Positions 52,041-61,180 of a DNA stretch of 64,000 nt are shown here, one piece after another. Origin of the DNA: an uncultured Dehalococcoidia bacterium (lineage in GTDB: Bacteria; Chloroflexota; Dehalococcoidia; Lucifugimonadales; UBA3495). The translations under genes and the position numbers were made by a program. Where the stretch lies: the NCBI GenBank assembly GCA_958296445.1, contig OY282565.1:1219936-1283935 (forward strand), written 5' to 3'. Below the pieces are notes generated by a model. It ran no database searches. It was not told the origin of the DNA and saw nothing but the letters and a program-made list of their open reading frames with translations. Numbering within the stretch: position 1 is the stretch's first letter; every line of letters starts with the position of its first letter.

Positions 52041-52094
52041 AGCGGGCGGCTGTTAACCGCTAGGTCGCAGGTTCGAATCCTGCTCGGGGAGCCA
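52020..52094 (+). tRNA. tRNA-Asn (anticodon GTT)
   Basis: A 75-nt cloverleaf: acceptor TCCCCGA pairs with TCGGGGA, D-arm AGCTCAGCGGTAGAGC, anticodon loop CTGTTAA with anticodon GTT, T-arm with GGTTCGAATCC. Discriminator G and an encoded CCA follow (52091-52094). Confidence 0.97.
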
Positions 52095-52119
52095 CCCCCT
52101 CCTAAAACATCAGACCCGC

Positions 52120-52797
52120 CTAAAACGACGTCAGCGACCCGTCCACCATCTCCAGCCGCCGGTCGCCCGCCTCGGCCAACGCCAAATCATGAGTAGCGGC
52201 AATAACCGTCGTGCCGTCGCCCGAGATTTCCCGCAGCGTAGCCGTAATCGCCCTAGCCGTAGTAGTATCCAGCTCCCCCGTAGGCTCATCGGCGAAAACC
52301 ACCTCCGGCCTAGTCACCAGAGCGCGGGCAATAGACACCCGTTGCTGCTCGCCCCCCGAAAGCTCATAAGGACGGTGCCTGGCCCGCGGCCCCAGCCCCA
52401 CCGAATCCAGCGCCGCCTGCGCCCGCCGCCGCCGCTCCCGCCAAGCAACCCCTATTATATGAAGCGGCAGCTCCACATTCTCCTGCGCCGACAGCAAGGG
52501 CATCAGCCCAAAAGACTGGAAAACAAACCCGATTTTGCGCCGCCGCAATTCCACCAGCTCCCTTTCCGGCAGTTTCGACAAGTCTTGCCCCCGGAACAGC
52601 GCCGAACCGCTGGTAGGCCGGTCCAGCCCCGACAGCAGGTTAAGCAGCGTGGTCTTGCCCGAACCCGAGCGCCCGGTAAGCACCAGCAACTCGCCCGCCC
52701 CCACCTCCAGGGTCACGCCGTTGACTGCCCAAACCGTCGCGCCCCCGCTCTCAAATGCCCGGCTCACACTAGCGGCGGCGATAATCCCCTGGCTCAT
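52120..52797 (-). CDS. ABC transporter ATP-binding protein, LolD/MacB type
   Basis: A 225-residue ATPase: Walker A GRSGSGKTTLLN near residue 42, Q-loop FVFQSFGLMPLLSAQENV, signature LSGGEQQRVSIARAL near 145, Walker B VVFADEPTGELDTTTA, and H-loop AATHDLALA. The sequence type is that of MacB/LolD/FtsE ATPases that drive FtsX-like permeases, which lie just upstream in the same operon. Its ATG overlaps the stop codon of the preceding ATPase gene (ATGA). A second ATPase is encoded with it, so two different ATPases may pair with two different permeases. The substrate is unknown. Confidence 0.93.
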   Translation of the reverse strand: MSQGIIAAASVSRAFESGGATVWAVNGVTLEVGAGELLVLTGRSGSGKTTLLNLLSGLDRPTSGSALFRGQDLSKLPERELVELRRRKIGFVFQSFGLMPLLSAQENVELPLHIIGVAWRERRRRAQAALDSVGLGPRARHRPYELSGGEQQRVSIARALVTRPEVVFADEPTGELDTTTARAITATLREISGDGTTVIAATHDLALAEAGDRRLEMVDGSLTSF

Positions 52798-53771
52798 TCC
52801 GGCGTCCTCTGGCCGCCCCGCGAATCATCGCCCCGTGAATCATTGGCGGGCGGCCGCAGCGTAATCCGTCCGTCTTCCCAATCCAAACGGGCCAATCCGC
52901 GCTGACGGAAACTGTCGGCGTACTCTTGGGGCAGTTGCAGCCGCCCCGCCTCGTCCACCACCAGAAACTCGTCCTCGGTGCGAGAACCGTCCCGCTGGTA
53001 CGATGCCGTCGAAATCGTCTCGGAGCTAATCCGCCCGTCGCGGATATGCACCACCCGGTCAACAAACTGCGCTACCCCCGGATAGTGAGTAACGATGATT
53101 ACGGTTACGCCGAAGTCGCGGTTCAGGCCGCGCAGCATATCGAACACCATAACCGCGTTGGCGGTGTCCAGCTCGCCGGTAGGTTCGTCCGCCAGCAGCA
53201 ACGGCGGCTGGTTGGCGAGGGCCACCCCGATGGCCGCCCGCTGCTGCTCCCCGCCGGAAAGCTGGTGCGGCATCCGCCCCGCCAGCCGCCCTATCCCCAG
53301 CGCCTCCAGCACCTCCCCGGCCCAAGCCCGGCGGTATCCGGCGGCCCGCCCGGCCAACGCCATCGGCAGCTCGAGGTTGTCCGCCACGCTCAGATAAGGC
53401 AGCAGGTTGCGGGCCGTAGCCTGCCAGACGAACCCCACGTCCTGACGCCGGTACTGCACCAAACCCTGCTCCGATATGTTCAACAAGTCCCGACGCCCCA
53501 CGCTGACCTGCCCGGCCGACGGCCTGTCCAGCCCGGCCAGTATATTCAGCAAAGTGCTTTTGCCGCTGCCGCTGGCCCCGACAATCGCAATCAGTTCCCC
53601 TGCGTCAACGCTCAGGTCCAGCCCGCGCAACGCCACCACTTCCAAATCGGCCCGTTTGTAAATCTTGAACAAATCACGGCAGACGACAAACGGATCCCCC
53701 GCTCCCCCCTGCTCGGAAACCGGGGCCAGGACGCTGCCATACCGGATTGACGAATCCATAGATGCCGCCAT
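52794..53771 (-). CDS. ABC transporter ATPase with C-terminal AbrB-like extension
   Basis: A 325-residue protein. Residues about 25-260 are a MacB/LolD-type ATPase: GASGSGKSTLLNILAG, Q-loop-like FVWQATARNLLPYLSV, LSGGEQQRAAIGVAL, LLLADEPTGELDTANA, and VTHYPGV. Residues about 265-315 form a separate short domain (DEFLVVDEAGRLQLPQEYAD then SFRQRGLARLDWEDGRITLR), which looks like an AbrB/SpoVT swapped-hairpin fold used for dimerisation or DNA binding. The start is ATG 53771 or 53759; the segment between the permease stop and this gene holds a duplicated GAATGGGAGAATG step. The order on the minus strand is permease, permease, this ATPase, second ATPase. Confidence 0.9.
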   Translation of the reverse strand: MAASMDSSIRYGSVLAPVSEQGGAGDPFVVCRDLFKIYKRADLEVVALRGLDLSVDAGELIAIVGASGSGKSTLLNILAGLDRPSAGQVSVGRRDLLNISEQGLVQYRRQDVGFVWQATARNLLPYLSVADNLELPMALAGRAAGYRRAWAGEVLEALGIGRLAGRMPHQLSGGEQQRAAIGVALANQPPLLLADEPTGELDTANAVMVFDMLRGLNRDFGVTVIIVTHYPGVAQFVDRVVHIRDGRISSETISTASYQRDGSRTEDEFLVVDEAGRLQLPQEYADSFRQRGLARLDWEDGRITLRPPANDSRGDDSRGGQRTPE

Positions 53772-53784
53772 TCTCCCATTCGCG

Positions 53785-56700
53785 TCATTCTCCCATTCGG
53801 AGAACCTGTTGAAGTTGCAGTTTGCCGGTCACCCAAGTAAGCCACAGGCCGCAGAAAACGGTCACCCCGGCCAAGATAGCATAGGATACCAGCAACCGCC
53901 GCCAGTCGGCGGTAAACACCAGCGAAGGCGTGGCCCGCGCCCCTCCCTCCACCACTTCCATCAGCGGCAGCAGCCCGGAACCGATGAGCCAGCCCAGCAA
54001 GGTTCCCAATCCCACCCCGCATATCGTCATCAAGCAAAGGTTGGCCCACACAATCCGTTGCATCTGCCCCCGGGAAATGCCCAGAGTGCGGAGCAGGGCA
54101 AACTCCGTCTGCCGTTCCTTAGCGTCCAAGTGCGAAAACAGCAACAGCCCCGAAGCGCTCGCCACCGCCACCGCCAGAAACAGCAGAACCAGCAGGGCGC
54201 CCCATCCGGCGTTCACCAAAGGCTGCTCCACCCGCAGGGCCACCATACTCGGCGCGTGCAGCGCGTCCCTGATGCTCGCCCCTTTCTCGCGCAGAACTGC
54301 CGCCACCGGCCCGGCCCCCCGCTCATCCCCAGCCCAGCCCGCGCCGTCCCCGGCCAGCCACAGCTCATTGGCCCCCCGGGGCGGAAGCGGGCTGTATCGC
54401 AGGGTTGCCTGAGTAAACCGCGACAAGTCAACCACGGCAAAGGGCCGGCTACCGGGATTCAGCGTCGGGAAAAACTCAACTTCCGCCGCCACTTCCAGCA
54501 GCAAGGCATAGGTGGACATCCCCAGAATGATTGTGTCGCCCACCTCGGCATCGGCCACCTCCAGAAACTCGGAGCTGACCAGAGCGGGAATCGGCGTGTC
54601 CGCGCCCCCGGCCCTGAACCCGGTAAGCCCCAACGCCCCCGACGCCCAGCTAAACCGGCTGGTAACGCCAAACTCGCCCCCCGCAGCCGATTGGCTGATT
54701 TCCAGTGAGGATAACCCGGGCCTGCGGAAGTCTTCAATCGCGCCCCAGCCGTCACTAGAGCTGAAATCGTGAATCAGCCTATCGCCGCCCGGAGTCACCG
54801 CATCGGCCCGCCCCAAGAATATCGCGCCCCCGTCGCTCCCCCGGAACCGATGGCGCACCGAAAGGGAAATCAGCTCCAGCGGCGGTTTCAAGTCCGGGCC
54901 GGGCCGCTGTTCCCAGACCCTTTCGTTGCCCAGCCCCTCGGCAGTCAAGTCCAGAAGCAAACGCGACCACCGGGTATCCGTCAAGTCGCCCATCCAGCCG
55001 TCGGCAACCTGCCCTTCCGAATCCCGCAGCCGCGCCCAAAGCCCCACATTGCGGGCCGCCCCCCCGGGCCGGGCCCAAAGGGCCAGCGCCGTAGCGTCGG
55101 GCGGCAAGGGAACGCCGTCGGCTGTCGGCGCAGGCAGCCCCCCGGACAAGCCGTTGCGTAAGGTTTGCGACAACCCCTCCAGCGATTGCCCGTCGGCAAA
55201 GTCATCCCGGAACCAGGCCGCCCCGGCGATGCTGTCGGCGTCAACCGCCAACAGCGTCCCGGAAGTGCTGAAGCCGGTAGTTGTAAGATATGCCGGAGAA
55301 CGGAAAACGTCGGCCGCCGCCGCCACGTTCCCGGCCCCGCCGATATGGGCGGCCAGATTGTCAACGCGGTCCCGCCCGCCGTACTGCAAGCGCAGGTCGG
55401 CCCCGGCGTCATACAACGCCCGCTCTTCCTGCCCGCGCTCCAGAGTGGATGAAAAGGCGCTGCCCATCACGCCCATCGCCGTCGCCAGCATCACCAGCAC
55501 GATTAACAACGCAGGCGTCATCGGATCCCGGGACAGATGCCGCAGCACGTGAACCAGCCAAGTAGGCCCCACCGGCCCGGCCAGCCGGGCCAGCACCGCC
55601 GCGGCCCACGGGAACACCCGCAGCACAATCAGCCCGGCGGCGACCAGCCCCAGCACCGGCCCCAGCAACAGGCTGTAGTCTACGCTCAACTCCCGGCTGC
55701 CCAAGGACTGCACCACAAACGCGCCCCGGCTCTGAAGCTGCCACCACAGCAGCCCTATCAGCGCCAGCAGCGCCACATCAAGGTAATAGCGATGCAACAG
55801 ACTAGCGGTTGGCGGACGCGCCCCGGCCTGCCGCGCCTCAACGCTCCCCCGCCGCGCCGCCGCCAGCGTGGCAACGGTAAAGACCGCCACCGCCAAAACG
55901 CCCCCGGCCAGCCCAAGCAGGAAAGCGTCCCTAGAAAGCCCCACCGGAACCCCGGCCAAAGCCCCGGCCGTGCCGCTGAGCTGAAAGAAAATCACCCCCA
56001 GCAGCTTAACAAGTCCCAATGCCAGGAAAGGCCCTGCAATCACGGCGGGCGCGGCCAGCAGCAGCCCCTCGCCAAGCCCCAGAACGCCAAGCTGCCACAC
56101 CGTCGCCCCTCGGCTTTTCAGCATAGCGATCTCACTGGCCCTCGACCGCACTATCAGCCCCGCCACCAGCGCCAGATAATAGACCAGGATGCCGGTCACC
56201 ATAAACAGCACCAAGAACAGGGGCAACCGGGCCAGCAAAAGCTGCTCCTCGAAGCTCCGCAACTGGTTGTCCAGCCGTATCGAGTAGCTGGAGTTCTTTA
56301 GCCCGGTGGAGATTGCCCGTTCAATCCCGGCGAGTATTAGTTGCGCTTCCTCCACATCATCGGCCCGCATCCCCCGCTTGTCGGGAAAGAACCGCCAGGT
56401 CGTATCGGTATACAGCGCAGGGTAGGCCCCCAGCACCCGCTCAATCAGGGCGTCCTCGGCGGTGAAAAGGGGTATCAGCGTCCAGCGGTCGTCCTGCTTG
56501 CTGAGAGCGGAAGACAGCCCATACCAGAACTCATCAGAGGGGGCCGTTATCTCGAAAATGGCGGCGATTCGCACTTCAACGGGCGGGTGGCCGTCAAAGG
56601 ACGTTGCCGGAAAGACATCCATTACATCGCCGACGCCCATCCGAAGCAGCCCCGCCCCCAACTCGTCCACCGCCACGTCTACGGGCTGCCCCGGCGCCCC

Positions 56701-57177
56701 CGCCCCCTCCGGCCAGACCCCCTCCAGCACCCGGATACGCCCGGAAAGCCCGGTAAGGTGAAAGAGCGCCCCCCTGGGCCTAGTATCCCTGTCCAGCTCC
56801 AGATGCGGGTATCCTTGAAAAAAGAACGTAGCCGTTTCCAAATGACGCGAATGTTCCTTCAGGAAAGGGCGGAAAGGCCCGGCCACATTCCGCTCTACAA
56901 AGTCATCCCTAGCTTGAAAGGCCCGGCGGCGGCCTTCCACGTCCGCCGGGTCATCCCGGCTACTAAAGGAACGCGCCCAGAAGTTGACTTCCTCCGGCGG
57001 GGCCTGGGCCAGCGCCCCGCGCAGCGCGGCATTGGCGAGCAGCCCGGAGAAAATCACCCCGCTGGACATCAAGGCGACGGCCAGCAAGATGCCGCCGAAC
57101 AGCGCCGCCTCCAGCCTCCAGCCGTTGACGGCGCGGCGCAGGGCCATCACATAGGCGAATCTCAGCAACGAAGCCAT
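53785..57177 (-). CDS. Large FtsX-like ABC permease, second of pair
   Basis: A 1,130-residue membrane protein. One transmembrane helix near the N-terminus (residues about 25-47) precedes a large extracytoplasmic domain. An FtsX core of several helices follows at about 300-560 (LVLFMVTGILVYYLALVAGL and later ones), then a second large extracytoplasmic domain (about 560-990). Three final helices end near VTGKLQLQQVLRMGE. This duplicated FtsX layout is that of MacB-like or lipoprotein-releasing permeases of unusual size. The ATG at 57177 lies 4 bp after the stop of the upstream permease; an earlier ATG at 57207 would overlap that gene. It probably forms a heterodimer with it. Confidence 0.9.
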   Translation of the reverse strand: MASLLRFAYVMALRRAVNGWRLEAALFGGILLAVALMSSGVIFSGLLANAALRGALAQAPPEEVNFWARSFSSRDDPADVEGRRRAFQARDDFVERNVAGPFRPFLKEHSRHLETATFFFQGYPHLELDRDTRPRGALFHLTGLSGRIRVLEGVWPEGAGAPGQPVDVAVDELGAGLLRMGVGDVMDVFPATSFDGHPPVEVRIAAIFEITAPSDEFWYGLSSALSKQDDRWTLIPLFTAEDALIERVLGAYPALYTDTTWRFFPDKRGMRADDVEEAQLILAGIERAISTGLKNSSYSIRLDNQLRSFEEQLLLARLPLFLVLFMVTGILVYYLALVAGLIVRSRASEIAMLKSRGATVWQLGVLGLGEGLLLAAPAVIAGPFLALGLVKLLGVIFFQLSGTAGALAGVPVGLSRDAFLLGLAGGVLAVAVFTVATLAAARRGSVEARQAGARPPTASLLHRYYLDVALLALIGLLWWQLQSRGAFVVQSLGSRELSVDYSLLLGPVLGLVAAGLIVLRVFPWAAAVLARLAGPVGPTWLVHVLRHLSRDPMTPALLIVLVMLATAMGVMGSAFSSTLERGQEERALYDAGADLRLQYGGRDRVDNLAAHIGGAGNVAAAADVFRSPAYLTTTGFSTSGTLLAVDADSIAGAAWFRDDFADGQSLEGLSQTLRNGLSGGLPAPTADGVPLPPDATALALWARPGGAARNVGLWARLRDSEGQVADGWMGDLTDTRWSRLLLDLTAEGLGNERVWEQRPGPDLKPPLELISLSVRHRFRGSDGGAIFLGRADAVTPGGDRLIHDFSSSDGWGAIEDFRRPGLSSLEISQSAAGGEFGVTSRFSWASGALGLTGFRAGGADTPIPALVSSEFLEVADAEVGDTIILGMSTYALLLEVAAEVEFFPTLNPGSRPFAVVDLSRFTQATLRYSPLPPRGANELWLAGDGAGWAGDERGAGPVAAVLREKGASIRDALHAPSMVALRVEQPLVNAGWGALLVLLFLAVAVASASGLLLFSHLDAKERQTEFALLRTLGISRGQMQRIVWANLCLMTICGVGLGTLLGWLIGSGLLPLMEVVEGGARATPSLVFTADWRRLLVSYAILAGVTVFCGLWLTWVTGKLQLQQVLRMGE

Positions 57178-57181
57178 ACGG

Positions 57182-60100
57182 CTAGGCCCCTTCCCGCAGG
57201 GCGTCAACCGGGCTGATGCGCTGGGCCAATAACGCCCCGAAGGCCGCCGAAGCCATCACCGCCGCAGTCAAACCGGCCAGAACCGATACCAGCAACAGGT
57301 TATGCACCTCGGGAATCACCGGCGGCACCGGATCGGCGCCGCTGGCCGTTAAGTCCAGCAGTTGCACCAGCTCCAAACCCGGCCAGTATCCGATAGCCGC
57401 CCCGGCGGCGATAGCCAAGCCGCCCATCAGCCACCTTTCCGCCGCCAAAGACAAGAAAAGCTGTCGCCGGGATAAGCCCAGCGACCGGGCTACTGCGGTA
57501 TCAACCCGCCCGGCCCGCACCGACGCCACGCTGTGGAGCAACAGTACGGTCACCGTCGCCAGCCCAATCCCGGCCATGCTCAACCCCGTAAGCCCGTTCC
57601 AGCCCCCGCCGGCCAAGGGATTGCGGGAAGCGACGCCGGCCGCCGCTTGGCGGCTGGTGATGGAAGCCAGCGCGGGCAGCTCCGCCGTTACCCCGGCAAT
57701 CACCGCCTCGCGGTCTTGGGCCGGGTCAAGGGAAAGCCAGATTTCTTGAGGGGATGTTTCCGCGCTGCCCGGCGGAAAGAACCGCAGGTAAGACAAATAG
57801 CCGTCAATGTCCAGCAACAGGAAAGGCCGCCGGAAACTGGTCACCGTAGGGAACAGGTCGCTCACTCCCACCACCTCGACAGGAATGGAAGCCCGCCCGT
57901 GCCGGATGCGGACGCTTTGCCCCGGATACAGGCCCGGCCCCCCAATGGCCGGAAGCGGCAGGGATACCGGCGGGATGTGCATACCCCGCTGTTCGCCGCC
58001 GAAAGGCTCATCCCAAGAAAAAATGAGTCCCGCCTCCCCGGAACGGGCCCCGCCGGCCCCGGTTTCCAGCCTGTCGGGAACGCCCGCCCCGGCCCCCAAA
58101 GGCGCCCACCGGCCCGGCCGGTCGAAACCTTCCATAACCACCCCTTCCGCCGGGAGCGACGGGCCAAAGACAGTGAAATCATCCACAAGAACACGCCCGG
58201 CCGTCACCTTTACAAAGGAGCTGGTGCTGAAGAAAATCGCCGCCAAAGCCCATTCCCGGTTGGATTCAATCACCCTTTCGGGCAAGTCGCCGCCGAAGAA
58301 CCGCCAGCCCCCGGAATCGGTTTCGCCCGGCCCGGCGAATCCGCCCGCGAACCCGCCCAAAGACACGTTCCGGTAGCGTCCCTTGGCATCGGCCAATCTC
58401 GCCCAAACGTTGATGTCGGCTTGCAGTTCGCGCTCCTCCAGATCCCCGGTTTCCAGCCACACCCCCACCCGCTCAATGCCCGGCGGAAGTGGCGTTCCGA
58501 ATCGCTCCCCGGCCGGCGCGTCGCTGGCGGAGTGAATTAGGGCGGCCAGCTCCGGCAGCGTAGCGTCGGCGAAGTCATCCCGGAACCACGCCGCCTGCGC
58601 CATGGCGTTGGGGTCGGCGGCTATAAGCAAAGCGGGCGCCCCGGCCTGCCCTTGCACCAGAGTAATCGAATCCCGCAATACCGGAGTAGTGGCCCGCACG
58701 CCCGGCAACGCCGCCAGACGTTCACTCAGACTAGCATCAACGCCCGGCCCGGAAATGCGGATTTCGCCGCCCACCCGGTACAAAGTCTGCTCGCTCTGAC
58801 TCCGCGACAAGGTGGATTGAAAGGTGGCACCAAACACCCCCAAGGCCGCGGCCAGCATAAGCATCACCGCCAGCGACGACGGCAGCACCGGGTCGCGGGA
58901 CAAGCGGGCCAGCGTAAGGGACAACCACCCCGGCCCGAACCTCGCGCACAGCCCCATAGCCAACCGAACCAGCAAAGGCAGCAGGCGCATCAAAAGCAAC
59001 GCCGCGGCCAGCAGCCCCAGCACCGGCCCCAGAATCAGGGCCGGGTCTACGTCCAGCCCGCGCGACGCCAAGGCGCGGGACACGAAACCGTCCCGCTGCT
59101 GGAACTGCCACCAGACCAGCCCCACGGCCAGCAGCGCCGGAATGTCCAGATAGTAGCGGTGGTAAAAGGAAACCGTCGGCGGCCTAGAGCGGGCGGCCAG
59201 AGCGTCGGCCATTCCCGTCCGCGCCCGCCCGGCCGCCGACGCCGCCAACACCGCCACCGACAGAATCGCGCCCGCCGCTCCCATCCAGAATACATCGCTG
59301 GACAAGGCCACCTCGATGGGGCCGCCGCCCACATCCCCGAAAGTGGGCAGCAACAGGAAACGGACAACCAGCCAGGCCAGCAGCGGCCCGGCCGCCACCG
59401 CGACTAGGGCCAAGACCCCCTCGGCCAGCAGCAGCACTCCGCAGACTTGAACCACGCCCGCGCCCCGGCTTCGCAACAAACCCACTTCGTCGGCCTGGCT
59501 GCGGCCCAGTATTCCGGTAATCAGCGCCAGAAAATACAGGACGACGATAACCACTAGGGAAACGAATACGTATACCGGCACCCGTGCCAGCGTCAAGTCC
59601 CGCTCGAATTCATCCAGGGTCAGCCCCAGCCGACTGAAAACGAAAGTGCGGGGGTAAGCCTTGTTCAAGTCCGTTTCCAGACCATCCAGGGCTTCCTGAG
59701 TAGCGTCCACCGTCCCGGCGGTGATTACCGACGGGTCAACGAAAACGTTAAAGCCGAAGTCGCCGACAGCGGTGGGAAACCGGCGGCCCATAACTTGCAG
59801 AAAGTCATCCTCGGACACATATACCGGCACAACCAGCATTTCGCCGACGGTTTGGACGCTGAACTGGCTGGGCGTCCCCATCCAGTATTCTTCCCGCGGG
59901 TTGACGGGCGCGGCTATTCCCACGATGTTGAGGATGATGCGTTCCTCCGGCGCGGCCCGGAAGGGCGTAATGAACAGCCGGTCGCCCGTTTCGTAGCCCA
60001 TATCGCGGGCGGCCCGCTGGCCGACCACGGCCTCCAGCTCCACGCCGCCGGGCCCGGCAGTTCCGCCCCTTTGCGGCCAGTTCCCTTCGAGGATACGGGA

Positions 60101-60523
60101 ATGCTCGGTAAACCCGGTCATAAAAAAGGGCCTTCCCGATGGGGAACCCAAGGGCGGCGTTTGCGGCGCGGGGTTGGTGGTGAGCGCCATTCCGGTCTGG
60201 GCGCGTCCGAACCGCTCCAGCCCCGCCGTCATCCCGCCGATTCGCCGTTGCGCCGCCTCTTCGGTAATGCCGCGGAGCTGGCCGTAGTCCTCCGGGCCGA
60301 GGGGCCGGTTTTGCGACAATACCTGAACGTGCAACGCTGTCGGCGACTCGCTGAACAGGGCGTGACGCACTCCCGCCTCCGCCAGCGCCTGCGAATAAAG
60401 GGCAGTGGCGCTCAACAGCGTCACGGCGGACAGGATGCCCAGCGCGGCCACGGCGGACAATCCCCAAGCCCGGCGCAACCGCCTGCGCATCACCCACAGC
60501 GAAAGCCGGAATAACTGCATCAT
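57182..60523 (-). CDS. Large FtsX-like ABC permease, first of pair
   Basis: A roughly 1,113-residue homologue of the following permease with the same plan: an N-terminal helix (WGLSAVAALGILSAVTLLSA), an extracytoplasmic domain, a core of about six helices (VFVSLVVIVVLYFLALITGI and following), a second extracytoplasmic domain of about 400 residues, and three C-terminal helices ending ISPVDALREGA, the classic FtsX ending. The proteins probably shape or export an envelope substrate, with the two ATPases of the operon supplying energy. The start is ATG 60523. A TATAAT box lies only 8-13 bases upstream, so the mRNA may be leaderless. No substrate-binding or membrane-fusion protein is encoded nearby. 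Confidence 0.9.
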   Translation of the reverse strand: MMQLFRLSLWVMRRRLRRAWGLSAVAALGILSAVTLLSATALYSQALAEAGVRHALFSESPTALHVQVLSQNRPLGPEDYGQLRGITEEAAQRRIGGMTAGLERFGRAQTGMALTTNPAPQTPPLGSPSGRPFFMTGFTEHSRILEGNWPQRGGTAGPGGVELEAVVGQRAARDMGYETGDRLFITPFRAAPEERIILNIVGIAAPVNPREEYWMGTPSQFSVQTVGEMLVVPVYVSEDDFLQVMGRRFPTAVGDFGFNVFVDPSVITAGTVDATQEALDGLETDLNKAYPRTFVFSRLGLTLDEFERDLTLARVPVYVFVSLVVIVVLYFLALITGILGRSQADEVGLLRSRGAGVVQVCGVLLLAEGVLALVAVAAGPLLAWLVVRFLLLPTFGDVGGGPIEVALSSDVFWMGAAGAILSVAVLAASAAGRARTGMADALAARSRPPTVSFYHRYYLDIPALLAVGLVWWQFQQRDGFVSRALASRGLDVDPALILGPVLGLLAAALLLMRLLPLLVRLAMGLCARFGPGWLSLTLARLSRDPVLPSSLAVMLMLAAALGVFGATFQSTLSRSQSEQTLYRVGGEIRISGPGVDASLSERLAALPGVRATTPVLRDSITLVQGQAGAPALLIAADPNAMAQAAWFRDDFADATLPELAALIHSASDAPAGERFGTPLPPGIERVGVWLETGDLEERELQADINVWARLADAKGRYRNVSLGGFAGGFAGPGETDSGGWRFFGGDLPERVIESNREWALAAIFFSTSSFVKVTAGRVLVDDFTVFGPSLPAEGVVMEGFDRPGRWAPLGAGAGVPDRLETGAGGARSGEAGLIFSWDEPFGGEQRGMHIPPVSLPLPAIGGPGLYPGQSVRIRHGRASIPVEVVGVSDLFPTVTSFRRPFLLLDIDGYLSYLRFFPPGSAETSPQEIWLSLDPAQDREAVIAGVTAELPALASITSRQAAAGVASRNPLAGGGWNGLTGLSMAGIGLATVTVLLLHSVASVRAGRVDTAVARSLGLSRRQLFLSLAAERWLMGGLAIAAGAAIGYWPGLELVQLLDLTASGADPVPPVIPEVHNLLLVSVLAGLTAAVMASAAFGALLAQRISPVDALREGA

Positions 60524-60530
60524 GCGAAGG

Positions 60531-60536
60531 ATTATA
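60531..60536 (-). promoter_or_regulatory. TATAAT -10 box of the FtsX/ABC operon
   Basis: On the minus strand TATAAT ends 8 bases before the ATG at 60523, so transcription would begin at or next to the start codon. No good -35 box is visible at standard spacing. Confidence 0.45.
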
Positions 60537-60637
60537 CCGGCCCGGCAACGCGGGTGCCGCAATCCCGGCGAAAACCGATGTCCCGCCGCGGATCAATCAG
60601 CGGGCCGCCACAGAGAGCAGGATTCGCGTCCCATCGC

Positions 60638-61025
60638 CTAGTGCAGATAGCAGGCCACGAAATGATTGGGGGAAACTTCTTTCAGCCCAGGTTCCTCTTC
60701 GGAGCAGCGCCGCATAACAGTCGTGGCCGATAAAAAGATAGCTTACCCCCAAGTCGCTTTGCAGTTCTTCCAAGAGATTGATAATCTGCGCCCGGATGGA
60801 AACGTCCAAGCCGGAAACCGGCTCATCCAGAACAATCAGCCGCGTCTCTGTAGCCAGAGACCTGGCAATGGCTATCTGCTGGCACTGCCCCCCGCTGAAC
60901 TCATGGGGAAAAAGCGGCGACATATCGGGCTGCAACCCCACCAACTGCATCACTTCGCCCACCCGGTCATTGATTTCCCAGCGGGAAAGGCTGGTATGGA
61001 TTTCCAGAGGTTCGCCTAATACTCG
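60638..61025 (-). pseudogene. Decayed Opp/Dpp-type ABC ATPase fragment
   Basis: From about 61025 the frame reads GRVLGEPLEIHTSLSRWEIN, then HEFSGGQCQQIAIARSLA, LIVLDEPVSGLDVSIRAQII and SYLFIGHD, the C-terminal half of an oligopeptide-transporter ATPase of the OppF/DppF kind. The Walker A half is gone. Just after the H-loop His-Asp the frame is lost, and the expected family tail (RCSEEEPGLKEVSPNHF then VACYLH and a stop at 60638) continues in another frame, which implies an internal deletion of the region in between. The signature has Cys for Arg (SGGQCQQ). There are no permease genes nearby, so it is a remnant. Confidence 0.75.
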
Positions 61026-61073
61026 GCCCCACTAGAGTTGCCGGAAATATGGCGAATATCAGTGCCTGCAACG

Positions 61074-61119
61074 TAAAAACAAGCGGCGGAAAGGGCGATT
61101 TGCCGCCTTTTCCGCCGCT
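61074..61119 (-). terminator. Rho-independent terminator of nupC
   Basis: An 11-bp stem (AGCGGCGGAAA with its complement; 61082-61092 and 61109-61119), extended by a weaker inner stem, is followed on the minus strand by a T-run (61080-61074). It lies 62 bp after the nupC stop. Confidence 0.75.
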
Positions 61120-61180
61120 GGATGGATGATTCCGGGATGATGGACGGCAAGCCCCGGCCTGCCCACGCCTAACGCCGCGT

